A DNA stretch of 29,892 bases from Nemertoderma westbladi (taxonomy: Eukaryota; Xenacoelomorpha; Nemertodermatida; Nemertodermatidae), in NCBI GenBank assembly GCA_032718475.1, contig JAUCBJ010009034.1, positions 1-29,892 on the forward strand, in the 5' to 3' direction. The position numbers were made by a program, and so were the translations under genes. The notes beneath the pieces are model-generated. The model ran no database searches and was not told the DNA's origin. It saw only the letters and a list, made by a program, of their open reading frames with translations. The stretch's first letter is position 1. Every line of letters begins with the position of its first letter. This document shows positions 11,506 through 21,817 of the stretch, one piece after another.

Positions 11506-12587
11506 ACTGTATAACTGTATACTACAGTATAGACCAATCAGATTGATTTGCACATTAGAGCAGCTCTGTCCACGTTTTTCAAAAAATTTCAGAAGGTTTT
11601 TATGTATTCTGGGATTATTATTGTTATTATTATCCCATACTTACTGTGACCAACCGAAGTTGTCGAAATAGGTCTAGTTCAATAATATGGGGCGAGCCAC
11701 AAAGTCTGAGAGCTGATCTTTACAGCCTTAGCATCAATATTGGAACGTCAATATTCTAACTCATTCATTCCCCATAGTATAAAGTTAATTATAATAACTA
11801 CCTATTGTACTGTGTGGGAAATATAATATGCTTTATTTGCCGTTCATCCCGAGATCTGTTATTAAACGACCGAGCGCACCGAGGGAGGTAAATAAGTCCC
11901 CATATTTTGGGAGTGGAGGTCCGAAACCCTAATTCAAAGTGGAAATGGAGGCCCAAAGCCTTAATTATAAAACAGTCATGTAACCCTAACCTTAAATATT
12001 TTGGATCCTAAAAGTGAATATGTATCTTACTGTATACTGCAGCTTGAATGTATCTACTGTATATCTTAGCATAAATACTGTATATCTCTATCTTAGCTTA
12101 AAATGTATCTGTATCTTAGCTTAAATGTACCTGTAGGCCATATCTTAGCTGAAATTTATGTTTCTTAGCTTAATCAAAAACATCACGAGTACGAGATATT
12201 GACCAAATTTAATATTTTAAATTTCACTGTATAATTTTTTATAATCTTTCATTTCGCGGTAAAGATTGGTCCAGTTCGTCACTTTTCCGTCCAAATAGTG
12301 TTGGTATTGTGGGGCGAGCCACGATTTGTGCGTATATAATCCTATATTACCCCGACTACATACTCTATATATAATGTTACAATAATTAGACTTGCCATGG
12401 AGTATGTTGCCGCCAGGTATTAAATAACTGTAATTATTATTAATTAATTAATTATTATATTATTATGATTATTATCTACTGTAACTAAAGAAATTAAAGC
12501 TGTTAATTAAGTGAAAATAGCAATTGTATGGTTACGTCTTAATTTAGCAAGGTGAATTTAATTTAGTTGATAAATAAATGTAAAATA

Positions 12588-13003
12588 TAAAAATGTAATA
12601 GAGAAATATCTACAGTGTTCACAGAATAGTGTTTAAATAGAACCGTCACCGAATATTCTAAAAACGCGAAAATCGGACTGGAGAGGAAGCGAGCAGAGTG
12701 GAGTAGGGGGGGCGGGCCGTACCTGAAATCGCGAAGGGCCGGAGCGCGTGGGCGCGAGGATTGATCCAAGGTAAGAACCCGGGCCTTAAATGTGCAGGAA
12801 ATTACCACGGACAATACCTTGGGTACTAGTGAACGGAAAGTGAAGTACCGGCGCAGCGGTAAGTCTCGTTTGCCTGACGTGATATTCGGGCTCGGTTCAA
12901 CCGTCTTCTTAAACCTTCAGCTCAGCAGCTCTCTTCATTTTTTTTCGTTATTCTAGAACATATGGCAACCCACACCACAGTACTGCCGCGCCAAGCAACC
13001 CAA
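12588..13003. repeat. GC-rich block (copy D)
   Basis: Same sequence as the block at 9253-9668, shifted by 3,335 bp. Confidence 0.6.
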
Positions 13004-13222
13004 GTATAAAATGTTTTGTTACTACTGAGCGCAAATTATTATTATTATTATTAATAATTTTTTTATAAAATTGTATATTCAATTCCAACACAATTCTGCT
13101 GTTAATTTAAGTGAAATATCTTAGCATAAATATATCTCTATCTTAGCTTAAAATGTATCTGTATCTTAGCTTAAATGTACCTGTAGGCCATATCTTAGCT
13201 GAAATTTATATGTTTCTTAGAA

Positions 13223-13311
13223 CAGTTACATTATATTAACTGAGTTCCTACAGTATATATCAGTTACATTATATTAACTGAGTTCCTACAGTATATATCA
13301 GTTACATTATA
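13223..13311. repeat. 38-bp satellite units, short (D)
   Basis: This is the copy D equivalent of 9888-9976 (+3335). Confidence 0.88.
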
Positions 13312-13638
13312 TACTGACGGATTTTCGATGGACCAATGACCGACTTATGAGGGACACAGACAGACCAGACAGACGGGTATTAAACGTAGTTCTGGGGGGT
13401 TAAAATCTAAATAAATAATTCTGACTAACCAAATAATTCGTAAATGTAGGCTTATATTACAGTATAAAAAAACTCATTTGATTACTATGGTCACAGTGAC
13501 AATTATTTCGTGTAATTTCATCTTCATATATAAATGAAACTAAATAAATCAATTCATTTTCCTATTAAACTTTAATCAATTATATCAGTTACATTTACAA
13601 ACAAACATAAACAAAATATAACATTAACTTGTATTATT

Positions 13639-14004
13639 TTAACTGAGTTCCTACAGTATATATCAGTTACATTATATTAACTGAGTTCCTACAGTATATA
13701 TCAGTTACATTATATTAACTGAGTTCCTACAGTATATATCAGTTACATTATATTAACTGAGTTCCTACAGTATATATCAGTTACATTATATTAACTGAGT
13801 TCCTACAGTATATATCAGTTACATTATATTAACTGAGTTCCTACAGTATATATCAGTTACATTATATTAACTGAGTTCCTACAGTATATATCAGTTACAT
13901 TATATTAACTGAGTTCCTACAGTATATATCAGTTACATTATATTAACTGAGTTCCTACAGTATATAACAGTTACATTATATTAACTGAGTTCCTACAGTA
14001 TATA
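13639..14004. repeat. 38-bp satellite array, 9 units (copy D)
   Basis: It has nine full units and the same 24-bp tail. Every unit is of the TTCCTA type; the higher-order variant is absent. Confidence 0.96.
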
Positions 14005-14710
14005 ACTGTATAACTGTATACTACAGTATAGACCAATCAGATTGATTTGCACATTAGAGCAGCTCTGTCCACGTTTTTCAAAAAATTTCAGAAGGTTTTT
14101 ATGTATTCTGGGATTATTATTGTTATTATTATCCCATACTTACTGTGACCAACCGAAGTTGTCGAAATAGGTCTAGTTCAATAATATGGGGCGAGCCACA
14201 AAGTCTGAGAGCTGATCTTTACAGCCTTAGCATCAATATTGGAACGTCAATATTCTAACTCATTCATTCCCCATAGTATAAAGTTAATTATAATAACTAC
14301 CTATTGTACTGTGTGGGAAATATAATATGCTTTATTTGCCGTTCATCCCGAGATCTGTTATTAAACGACCGAGCGCACCGAGGGAGGTAAATAAGTCCCC
14401 ATATTTTGGGAGTGGAGGTCCGAAACCCTAATTCAAAGTGGAAATGGAGGCCCAAAGCCTTAATTATAAAACAGTCATGTAACCCTAACCTTAAATATTT
14501 TGGATCCTAAAAGTGAATATGTATCTTACTGTATACTGCAGCTTGAATGTATCTATATCTTAGCATAAATACTGTATATCTCTATCTTAGCTTAAAATGT
14601 ATCTGTATCTTAGCTTAAATGTACCTGTAGGCCATATCTTAGCTGAAATTTATGTTTCTTAGCTTAATCAAAAACATCACAAGTACGAGATATTGACCAA
14701 ATTTAATATT

Positions 14711-14977
14711 TTAAATTTCACTGTATAATTTTTTATAATCTTTCATTTCGCGGTAAAGATTGGTCCAGTTCGTCACTTTTCCGTCCAAATAGTGTTGGTA
14801 TTGTGGGGCGAGCCACGATTTGTGCGAAGCCTTAGCATATAGTAGGGCTACCATTAAGGAGTTGTCTGTCATCGTCGTAAATTTTAGATTGCTAATAACA
14901 AATAAATAAATAGTCCTTGCCGACCCCGAGATAAGCCGTTTGAGTTGCCTTAGGACCAACACCAAAAGGGATGGCAA
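14711..14977 (-). other. 88-codon open frame in repeat block
   Basis: Same frame with a 3-bp deletion that preserves it, and SHKSW in place of SHNSW. It is part of the block fragment at 14827-15097, joined to the post-array block of copy D. Confidence 0.3.
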
Positions 14978-15097
14978 GGGGCGAGCGGTACGCTGAAGGG
15001 ACGAAGCTTTACCGTCTAGACGGAGTGATATATATGCAACATCACTGCTGCATTCTCTCGCAGACCGACAGACACCAATGGACAGTATCTTAGTATC
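14827..15097. repeat. Module fragment
   Basis: This matches the 811-1080 part of copy A (B-like at most variant sites) and stops at AATGGACAG, where satellite units begin. Confidence 0.8.
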
Positions 15098-15307
15098 TTT
15101 CCTACAGTATATAACAGTTACATTATATTAACTGAGTTCCTACAGTATATAACAGTTACATTATATTAACTGAGTTCCTACAGTATATATCAGTTACATT
15201 ATATTAACTGAGTTCCTACAGTATATATCAGTTACATTATATTAACTGAGTTCCTACAGTATATAACAGTTACATTATATTAACTGAGTTCCTACAGTAT
15301 ATATCAG
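15098..15307. repeat. 38-bp satellite units, about 5.5, interrupted by LINE fragment
   Basis: Units with mixed TATATCAG and TATAACAG forms end in the middle of a unit, where the LINE 3' fragment begins. Confidence 0.9.
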
Positions 15308-15515
15308 CCTCATGGAGTGAATAAGCATGGTGGACAGCCCATGACTTTCTTGAGACGCATCTTAAAGGACACTGGCCTTAAAGATGCGGATGATCTAGCA
15401 AATGTCATGGGTGATAGGGAGTTGTGGCGGTGCAATTTTGTTGACAAGCCGGCACAGCATTCTTAAAAATGCAGCTGCAATGCAGCATGCCGATCCTAGT
15501 AGTAGTAGTAGTAGA
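15305..15515 (+). mobile_element. LINE 3'-end fragment with (TAG)n tail
   Basis: This is the same family as 25247-27215, about 90% alike by eye over 200 bp. It begins within the C-terminal coding region (CCTCATGGAGTGAATAAGC). It keeps the original frame through GDRELWRCNFVDKPAQHS to TAA at 15464-15466, then a 35-bp 3' UTR and a run of TAG repeats. It sits inside a 38-bp satellite unit on its 5' side. Confidence 0.88.
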
Positions 15516-15646
15516 CAATTATTTCGTGTAATTTTATCTTCATATAAATTAAACTAAATAAATCAATTCATTTTCAGATTAAACTTTAATCAATTATATC
15601 AGTTACATTTACGAACAAACATAAACAAAATATAACATTAACTTGT

Positions 15647-15740
15647 ATTATATTAACTGAGTTCCTACAGTCTATAACAGTTACATTATATTAACTGAGT
15701 TCCTACAGTATATAACAGTTACATTATATTAACTGAGTTC
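15647..15740. repeat. 38-bp satellite units, about 2.5, interrupted by SINE
   Basis: The last unit stops at TTAACTGAGTTC and continues directly into the SINE 3' end (AATAACTGGAAATTATAAG). Confidence 0.85.
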
Positions 15741-15948
15741 AATAACTGGAAATTATAAGAAAAACAATGGAAGTAAAAATAAAGGATTGGAGACTTCTAT
15801 CTCTGGGCAGATACCTGTCAGTTAGATAGGTCGCCACATTCACTCCCAATGTTGAATACTCTCACCATCCAACCCCATTCTTCAGTTCCCAAGGATCCCA
15901 GGTTTCCTTATCGCTGATTCGAGATTCTAGTTACGAAATTGTAACTAA
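15740..15948 (-). mobile_element. SINE copy lacking its tRNA head
   Basis: The body and 3' end match the SINE at 18190-18480. It breaks off after TTACGAAATTGTAACTAA, before the B box, and continues into another repeat. Confidence 0.75.
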
Positions 15949-15949
15949 C

Positions 15950-16093
15950 GCATTAACGCATTTTCTTAACTCGTATTTGGTACACAAACTTACTATTTTA
16001 TTCTTTGTTATTTATATATATATTCCGTAGGATGGGCGGCTATTTTATAACTTTCATTCGTTAAGGCCGTTTTACCATGTGTTCAACGTGCCT
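15950..16093. repeat. Dispersed about 140-bp repeat
   Basis: The segment ACGCATTTTCTTAACTCG to GTGTTCAACGTGCC also occurs at 17574-17715 and 18800-18945. At the latter two sites it follows AACAAGAAAACCTGGTTCTGG. Here it overlaps the end of a LINE-derived minus-strand frame, so it may belong to that element. Confidence 0.75.
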
Positions 16094-16615
16094 AATAGAA
16101 CCATCCCAATTATCAAACACACCTTTCACGTAGACAAAATCATCATCCTTACACGGCACTGAGTTAAAGATATGCTCATAACTACTCTTAAAAAGATCAG
16201 CTATTTCCGGTTCGGAATTAGCACCACCAACATTATTGGAACGTTTAATTTTCGCGTTATTTCGCGATCGCACTGAACTCCAAAAATCGTTTTTACTATC
16301 AATAAAAGACTGAGCTAATTTGTCGTCTCTGATAGACTGCACAGACCGACGACAATTACGCAGGGCCAATTTGAACTGCGCGGTTGCACGCCGTTTCACG
16401 TCCCAAATAAAACCGAATCTCGGTCGCCCCTGCTCACACCATATATGAAAGGCCTCCTGCGCCGCTTCATATTTTTCTTTAACAAACTCGTTCCAACCGG
16501 GAACAGCATTAGTAGTCCTACTGTTATAACTACACTTAGAAGTAGGGATATACTTATCTACACTAGATTTAATAGCACCAATATCATATCTTATTATCCC
16601 ATATCTTATTCGGGC
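16061..16615 (-). pseudogene. LINE fragment: linker between endonuclease and RT
   Basis: The open frame carries PGWNEFV (about residues 42-48), then the typical linker of L2/CR1-like LINE proteins: EAFHIWCEQGRPRFG, FKLALRNCRR, FWSSVRSRNN and a VGG...EIADLFKSSYEHIFNSV ending. The RT and endonuclease are both missing. Upstream it is fused to the CGGGCTCGGTTCAACC repeat block, so the apparent start (a TTG in that block) is artificial. It is a different family from the LINE at 25247. Confidence 0.78.
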
Positions 16616-17570
16616 TCGGTTCAACCGTCTTCTTAAACCTTCAGCTCAGCAGCTCTCTTCATTTTTTTTCGTTATTCTAGAACATATGGCAACCCACACC
16701 ACAGTACTGCCGCGCCAAGCAACCTGGTCAGCGTATCACGAGCCTGAAAAGGATTCGGGGTACGGTGACACTAGGCAAAGTAAGGGATAGACCCGACGGA
16801 CTACTGAAGGATTTTCGATGGACCAATGGCCGACTTATGACGGACACAGACAGACCAGACAGACGGGTATTAAACGTAGTTCTGGGGGGTTAAAATCTAA
16901 ATAAATAATTCTGACTAACCAAATAATTCGTAAATGTAGGCTTATATTACAGTATAAAAAACTCATTTGATTACTATGGTCACAGTGACAATTATTTGTC
17001 ACTGGGGGCGGGCCGTACCTGAAATCGCGAAGGGCCTGAGCGCGTGGGCGCGAGGATTGATTCAAGGTAAGAACCCGGGCCTTAAATGTGCAGGAAATTA
17101 CCACGGACAATACCTTGGGTACTAGTGAACGGAAAGTGAAGTACCGGCGCAGCGGTAAGTCTCGTTTGCCTGACGTGATGTTCGGGCTCGGTTCAACCGT
17201 CTTCTTAAACCTTCAGCTCAGCAGCTCTCTTCATTTTTTTTCGTTATTCTAGAACATATGGCAACCCACACCACAGTACTGCCGCGCCAAGCAACCCAAG
17301 TATAAAATGTTTTGTTACTACTGAGCGCGAATTATTATTATTATTAATAATAATTTTTTTGTGCTTCTATTGAGTTCTAACCTTAACCATGTGTGTACAT
17401 GTAGGTTACATGTTGTCTAAGATAATAAAATTGTATATTCAATTCCAACACAATTCTGCTGTTAATTTAAGTGAAAATATCAAGTATTTCTTTCTCTTAT
17501 TTATTTCTCTCGTTTTAACAAGAAAACCTGGTTCTGGTATTTTACAGTTGGAAAAACACAATGGTCGATA
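16616..17570. repeat. Scrambled module fragments
   Basis: These join, in order: the CTCGGTTCAACCG...GCCAAGCAAC piece (16616-16722), the GGTCAGCGTATC...GGGGGGTTAAAATC piece (16723-16990), a GC-rich block truncated on its left at GGGGGCGGGCC (17006-17300), and the AT linker with GTGCTTCTATTGAG. No gene is supported. Short open frames at 16835-17110 and 17389-17571 cross the junctions. Confidence 0.7.
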
Positions 17571-17773
17571 ATAACGCATTTTCGTTAACTCGTATTTGGT
17601 ACACAAACTTACTATTTTATTCTTTGTTATTTATATATATATTCCGTAGGATGGGCGGCTATTTTATAACTTTCATTTGTTAAGGCCGTTTTACCATGTG
17701 TTCAACGTGCCTAATTTTAAAGTGAATATGTATCTTACTATATGCTGCAGCTTGAATGTAATTGAAAGCTTGA

Positions 17774-18545
17774 AATAATTCTGACTAACCAAATAATTCG
17801 TAAATGTAGGCTTATATTACAGTATAAAAAACTCATTTGATTACTATGGTCACAGTGACAATTATTTTGTGTAATTTTATCTTCATATATAAATGAAACT
17901 AAATAAATCAATTCATTTTCAGATTAAACTTTAATCAATTATATCAGTTACATTTACAAACAAACATAAACAAAATATAACATTAACTTGTATTATATTA
18001 ACTGAGTTCCTACAGTATATATCAGTTACATTATATTAACTGAGTTGCAACACTGTTGAACTTAACCGAATTGTTATTTCTATTTACCACAATAATATTT
18101 ATTGGTTTCTGAAGCATTTTTGATATATTATTATTAATTCTTATTCCGACTGAAAATTAGTTAATTAATTCACCAGGTAAATCGACGTTACTCAATAACT
18201 GGAAATTATAAGAAAAACAATGGAGGTAAAAATAAAGGATTGGAGACTTCTATCTCTTGGCAGTTACCTGTCAGTTAGAGAGGTCGCCACATTCACTCCC
18301 AATGTTGAATACTCTCACCATCCAACCCCATTCTTCAGTTCCCAAGGACCCCAGGTTCCCTTATCGCTGATTCGAGATTCTAGTTACGAAATTGTAACTA
18401 ACCTGACCCCGAATCGAACAGGGGACCCCTAGCTGGAGATCAATGGTGTGACTCATTCACTAGTCACCATGGTAAAGGGGTTACTAGATAAATATTGGGA
18501 TTACCATATTTATCAATCTTATACCTCCGTATATAATCCTATATA
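17774..18545. repeat. Segmental duplication, first copy (about 2.2-kb period)
   Basis: It matches 19974-20750 with a few substitutions and a 5-bp indel near 18050, so the offset changes from 2200 to 2205. It contains the pre-array block, about one satellite unit and the SINE. Confidence 0.85.
18190..18480 (-). mobile_element. tRNA-derived SINE
   Basis: The minus strand has a tRNA-like head. The D-arm-like GTGAC...GTCAC and the A-box-like TGACTAGTGAATGAG lie at 18452-18466. The B box GTTCGATTC is at 18411-18419. The T arm CCCTG-TTCGATT-CGGGG folds with one G-T pair. A body of about 200 bp follows and ends near AATAACTGGAAATTATAAG read on the plus strand. The anticodon arm is not well formed, so this is not a functional tRNA. 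The 70-codon plus-strand frame here is antisense to the SINE and not a gene. Confidence 0.8.
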
Positions 18546-18589
18546 AATCAAATATATAATATATGTAAAGCTTCGATACGGTATTTAGA

Positions 18590-18640
18590 GGGTTCGGTCA
18601 ATGGGTCCGGTCAAAGGGTCCGTTCAATGGGTCCGGTCAG
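18590..18640. repeat. Short GGTCCGGTCAATG minisatellite
   Basis: About four degenerate 13-15-bp units of the type GGGTCCGGTCAATG. Confidence 0.7.
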
Positions 18641-18945
18641 TAGCCGCTTTCACTAATATTAGTTGGTTAAAAAATTGCTTTCTGATGTTGATTTGTAACC
18701 CAATACTGTCTGCATTAATGGGAAGAATAGGCTACCAGGTTTTAACAAGAAAACCTGGTTCTGGTATTCTTCAGTTGGAAAAACACAATGGTCGAAATTA
18801 ACGCATTTTCTTAACTCGTATTTGGTACACAAACTTACTATTTTATTCTTTGTTATTTATATATATATTCCGTAGGATGGGAGGCTATTTTATAACTTTC
18901 ATTTGTTAAGGCCGTTTTACCATGTGTTCAACGTGCCCAATTTTA

Positions 18946-19940
18946 AAGTGAATATGTATCTTACTGTATACTGCAGCTTGAATGTATCTATATCTTAGCA
19001 TAAATATATCTCTATCTTAGCTTAAAATGTATCTGTATCTTAGCTTAAATGTACCTGTAGGCCATATCTTAGCTGAAATTTATATGTTTCTTAGCTTAAT
19101 CAAAAACATCACGAGTACGAAATATTGACCAAATTTAATATTTTAAATTTCACTGTATAATTTTTTATAATCTTTCATTTCGCGGTAAAGATTGGTCCAG
19201 TTCATCACTTTTCCGTCCAAATAGTGTTGGTATTGTGGGGCGAGCCACGATTTGTGCGAAGCCTTAGCATATAGTAGGGCTACCATTAAGGAGTTGTCTG
19301 TCATCGTCGTAAATTTTAGATTGCTAATAACAAATAAATCAATAGTCCTTGCCGACCCCGAGATAAGCCGTTTGAGTTGCCTTAGGACCAACACCAAAAG
19401 GGATGGCAAGGGGCGAGCGGTACGCTGAAGGGTCGAAGCTTTACCGACTAGACGGAGTGATATATATGCAGCATCACTGCTGCATTCTCTCGCAACCGAC
19501 AGACACCAATGGACAGGCGAGCGGAGCTGGTCAGCGTATCACGAGCCTGAAAAGGATTCGGGGTACGGTGACACTAGGCAAAGTAAGGGATAGACCCGAC
19601 GGACTACTGACGGATTTTCGATGGACCAATGACCGACTTATGAGGGACACAGACAGACCAGACAGACGGGTATTAAACGTAGTTCTGGGGGGTTAATTTC
19701 TGAATAAATAATTCTGACTGACCAAATAATTCGTAAATGTAGGCTTATATTACAGTATAAAAAACTCATTTGATTACTATGGTCACAGTGACAATTATTT
19801 CGTGTAATTTTATCTTCATATAAATGAAACTAAATAAATCAATTCATTTTCCTATTAAACTTTAATCAATTATATCAGATACATTTACAAACAAACATAA
19901 ACAAAATATAACATTAACTTGTATTATATTAACTGAGTTC
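18946..19940. repeat. Module fragment with 89-codon-frame and pre-array blocks
   Basis: It begins in post-array sequence (AAGTGAATATGTATC), continues through the TATCTTAGC minisatellite, the 88-codon-frame block and the GACAGACCAGACAGACGG stretch, and ends in the pre-array block with about one satellite unit. It is mosaic with respect to copies A and B at their variant sites. Confidence 0.8.
19143..19409 (-). other. 88-codon open frame in repeat block
   Basis: Fourth open copy, also of the one-codon-shorter type, with GKVMNW in place of GKVTNW. It lies within the module fragment 18946-19940. Confidence 0.3.
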
Positions 19941-19973
19941 CTACAGTATATATCAGTTATTAATTTCTGAATA

Positions 19974-20750
19974 AATAATTCTGACTGACCAAATAATTCG
20001 TAAATGTAGGCTTATATTACAGTATAAAAAACTCATTTGATTACTATGGTCACAGTGACAATTATTTCGTGTAATTTTATCTTCATATATAAATGAAACT
20101 AAATAAATCAATTCATTTTCCTATTAAACTTTAATCAATTATATCAGTTACATTTACAAACAAACATAAACAAAATATAACATTAACTTGTATTATATTA
20201 ACTGAGTTCCTACAGTATATATCAGTTACATTATATTAACTGAGTTGCAACACCGACCGTTGAACCTAAACCGAATTGTTATTTCTATTTACCACAATAT
20301 TATTTATTGGTTTCTGAAGCATTTTTGATATATTATTATTAATTCTTATTCCGACTGAAAATTAGTTAATTAATTCACCAGGTAAATCGACGTTACTCAA
20401 TAACTGGAAATTATAAGAAAAACAATGGAGGTAAAAATAAAGGATTGGAGACTTCTATCTCTTGGCAGTTACCTGTCAGTTAGAGATGTCGCCACATTCA
20501 CTCCCAATGTTGAATACTCTCACCATCAAACCCCATTCTTCAGTTCCCAAGGACCCCAGGTTCCCTTATCGCTGATTCGAGATTCTAGTTACGAAATTGT
20601 AACTAACCTGACCCCGAATCGAACAGGGGACCCCTAGCTGGAGATCAATGGTGTGACTCATTCACTAGTCACCATGGTAAAGGGGTTACTAGATAAATAT
20701 TGGGATTACCATATTTATCAATCTTATACCTCCGTATATAATCCTATATT
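19974..20750. repeat. Segmental duplication, second copy
   Basis: This is the partner of 17774-18545. To its right it continues into the TATATAATCC block; the first copy does not. Confidence 0.85.
20395..20685 (-). mobile_element. tRNA-derived SINE (duplicate copy)
   Basis: Same insertion as 18190-18480 carried by the duplication (+2205). B box at 20616-20624, A box at 20657-20671. Confidence 0.8.
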
Positions 20751-20828
20751 ACCCCGACTACATACTCTATATATAATGTTACAATAATTAGACTTGCCGT
20801 GGAGTATGTTGCCGCCAGGTATTAAATA

Positions 20829-20944
20829 ACCCCAACCGTAATGTATTCATTCAATACTTGCCGTAGGCAGCATATCGCCGCCAGATAATCGCACACACAC
20901 ACAACATTATCGGTCCATTTAACTCCACATCTGTAATCTGTTTA
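20829..20944. other. Unassigned spacer
   Basis: Contains a short CA repeat near 20890-20903. No gene or known block is seen. It marks the end of the satellite-rich half. Confidence 0.4.
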
Positions 20945-21190
20945 TCTTGAGGAGGAGTTACTCTATTCGCCTCTACATGAGAGATCCCGAGTTCGAACCC
21001 GGGCTGAATCAGTTTAAATTTCGTAACTGGTACTTCAGGACAGCGATATGGGAACCTGGAATCTGGGGGGAGTAAAGAAAGAGGTTGGCTAGTGATGATT
21101 ATTCAACATTGGGAGTAAGTGTGGTGCCCTCTCTGCCTTACAGATAACAGCCAAGATTGATGAGTCTTCGGGTTGCCTCCCGTGAGTTTC
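20945..21190 (+). mobile_element. Diverged SINE copy in opposite orientation
   Basis: The B-box-like GAGTTCGAACCCGGG near 20990 is followed by AATTTCGTAACT, CAGCGATATGGGAACCTGG and ATTCAACATTGGGAGT. The order matches the body of the SINE at 18190-18480. The T stem has two mismatches, and many substitutions show this is an older, independent insertion. Confidence 0.75.
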
Positions 21191-21817
21191 TCGTTCACGG
21201 CTATGAGCTTTTAGATAACTTGAAACCGAACTCACATTTAGATTTCTTACCAAAAATTGTATCTCATTGATTCATAACTTCAGATCTGCGCAGTTGTGTA
21301 AAAAATTTATGCTAAAAATACAAAATGTAGGACAACTAATTCTGGATTCAAATATTGTTTATTGATTTGTCGCAAATGACGTTCAATGTAAAATTAATTA
21401 TCTAATAACGTCGACCTTTATGTTTAGGCTACAATTAATTAATTTATAAAAACGAAAAACACAATAAATACATTGATGCAAATTTAACAATTAATATTAA
21501 ATTATCAACAACAGCAATTTAATTTAAATAATTAATATTAAAAATAGCCAGTTTTTGGTATTGAAATGTTAAATTATTATAACAAATTAATATATTTATA
21601 TGCAATTGATTGTATTTAATATATAATAATTAAACCACCTGTATTGACTAAATTATTATTAGTTAAAACAATTAATGGATGGCGAGTTGAGCTGTTTGAC
21701 TGTTGATTTGCACAAATAACGAGAAATAATTATTCCGATTTATTTGCATTGAAAGTTTATATCTTCCCGCGAAAAATTTAGTATAAAATATCAATAGGTA
21801 TAATAATAACATAATAA
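21191..21817. other. AT-rich 3' flank, no gene
   Basis: This stretch between the plus-strand SINE and the WD40 stop codon is strongly AT-rich with many ATTAATTAA strings. I see no coding signal, repeat block or RNA gene in it. It probably holds the 3' UTR of the Apaf-1-like gene. Confidence 0.55.
21739..21744 (-). promoter_or_regulatory. Candidate polyadenylation signal AATAAA
   Basis: An AATAAA on the minus strand lies about 75 bp after the WD40 stop. Another AATAAA lies at 21358-21363. The region is very AT-rich, so chance matches are expected; the choice rests on proximity only. Confidence 0.35.

Larger units (their letters stand above)
11506..14826. repeat. 3,335-bp tandem duplication, second copy (D)
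   Basis: This is near-identical to 8171-11505 up to the array. The 38-bp array here has nine units in place of 31, shortening this copy by exactly 836 bp (22 x 38). The post-array block continues to 14826, then switches to the 89-codon-frame block. Confidence 0.88.

Noticed and set aside
18220-18432. 70-codon plus frames beginning MEVKIKDW (also 20425-20637)
   Set aside because: Antisense to the SINE. The copy near 15770 has an in-frame stop, and repetition comes from duplication.
20948-21010. Functional tRNA gene
   Set aside because: The B box is good, but the T stem has mismatches, no anticodon arm is clear, and the downstream sequence is SINE body.
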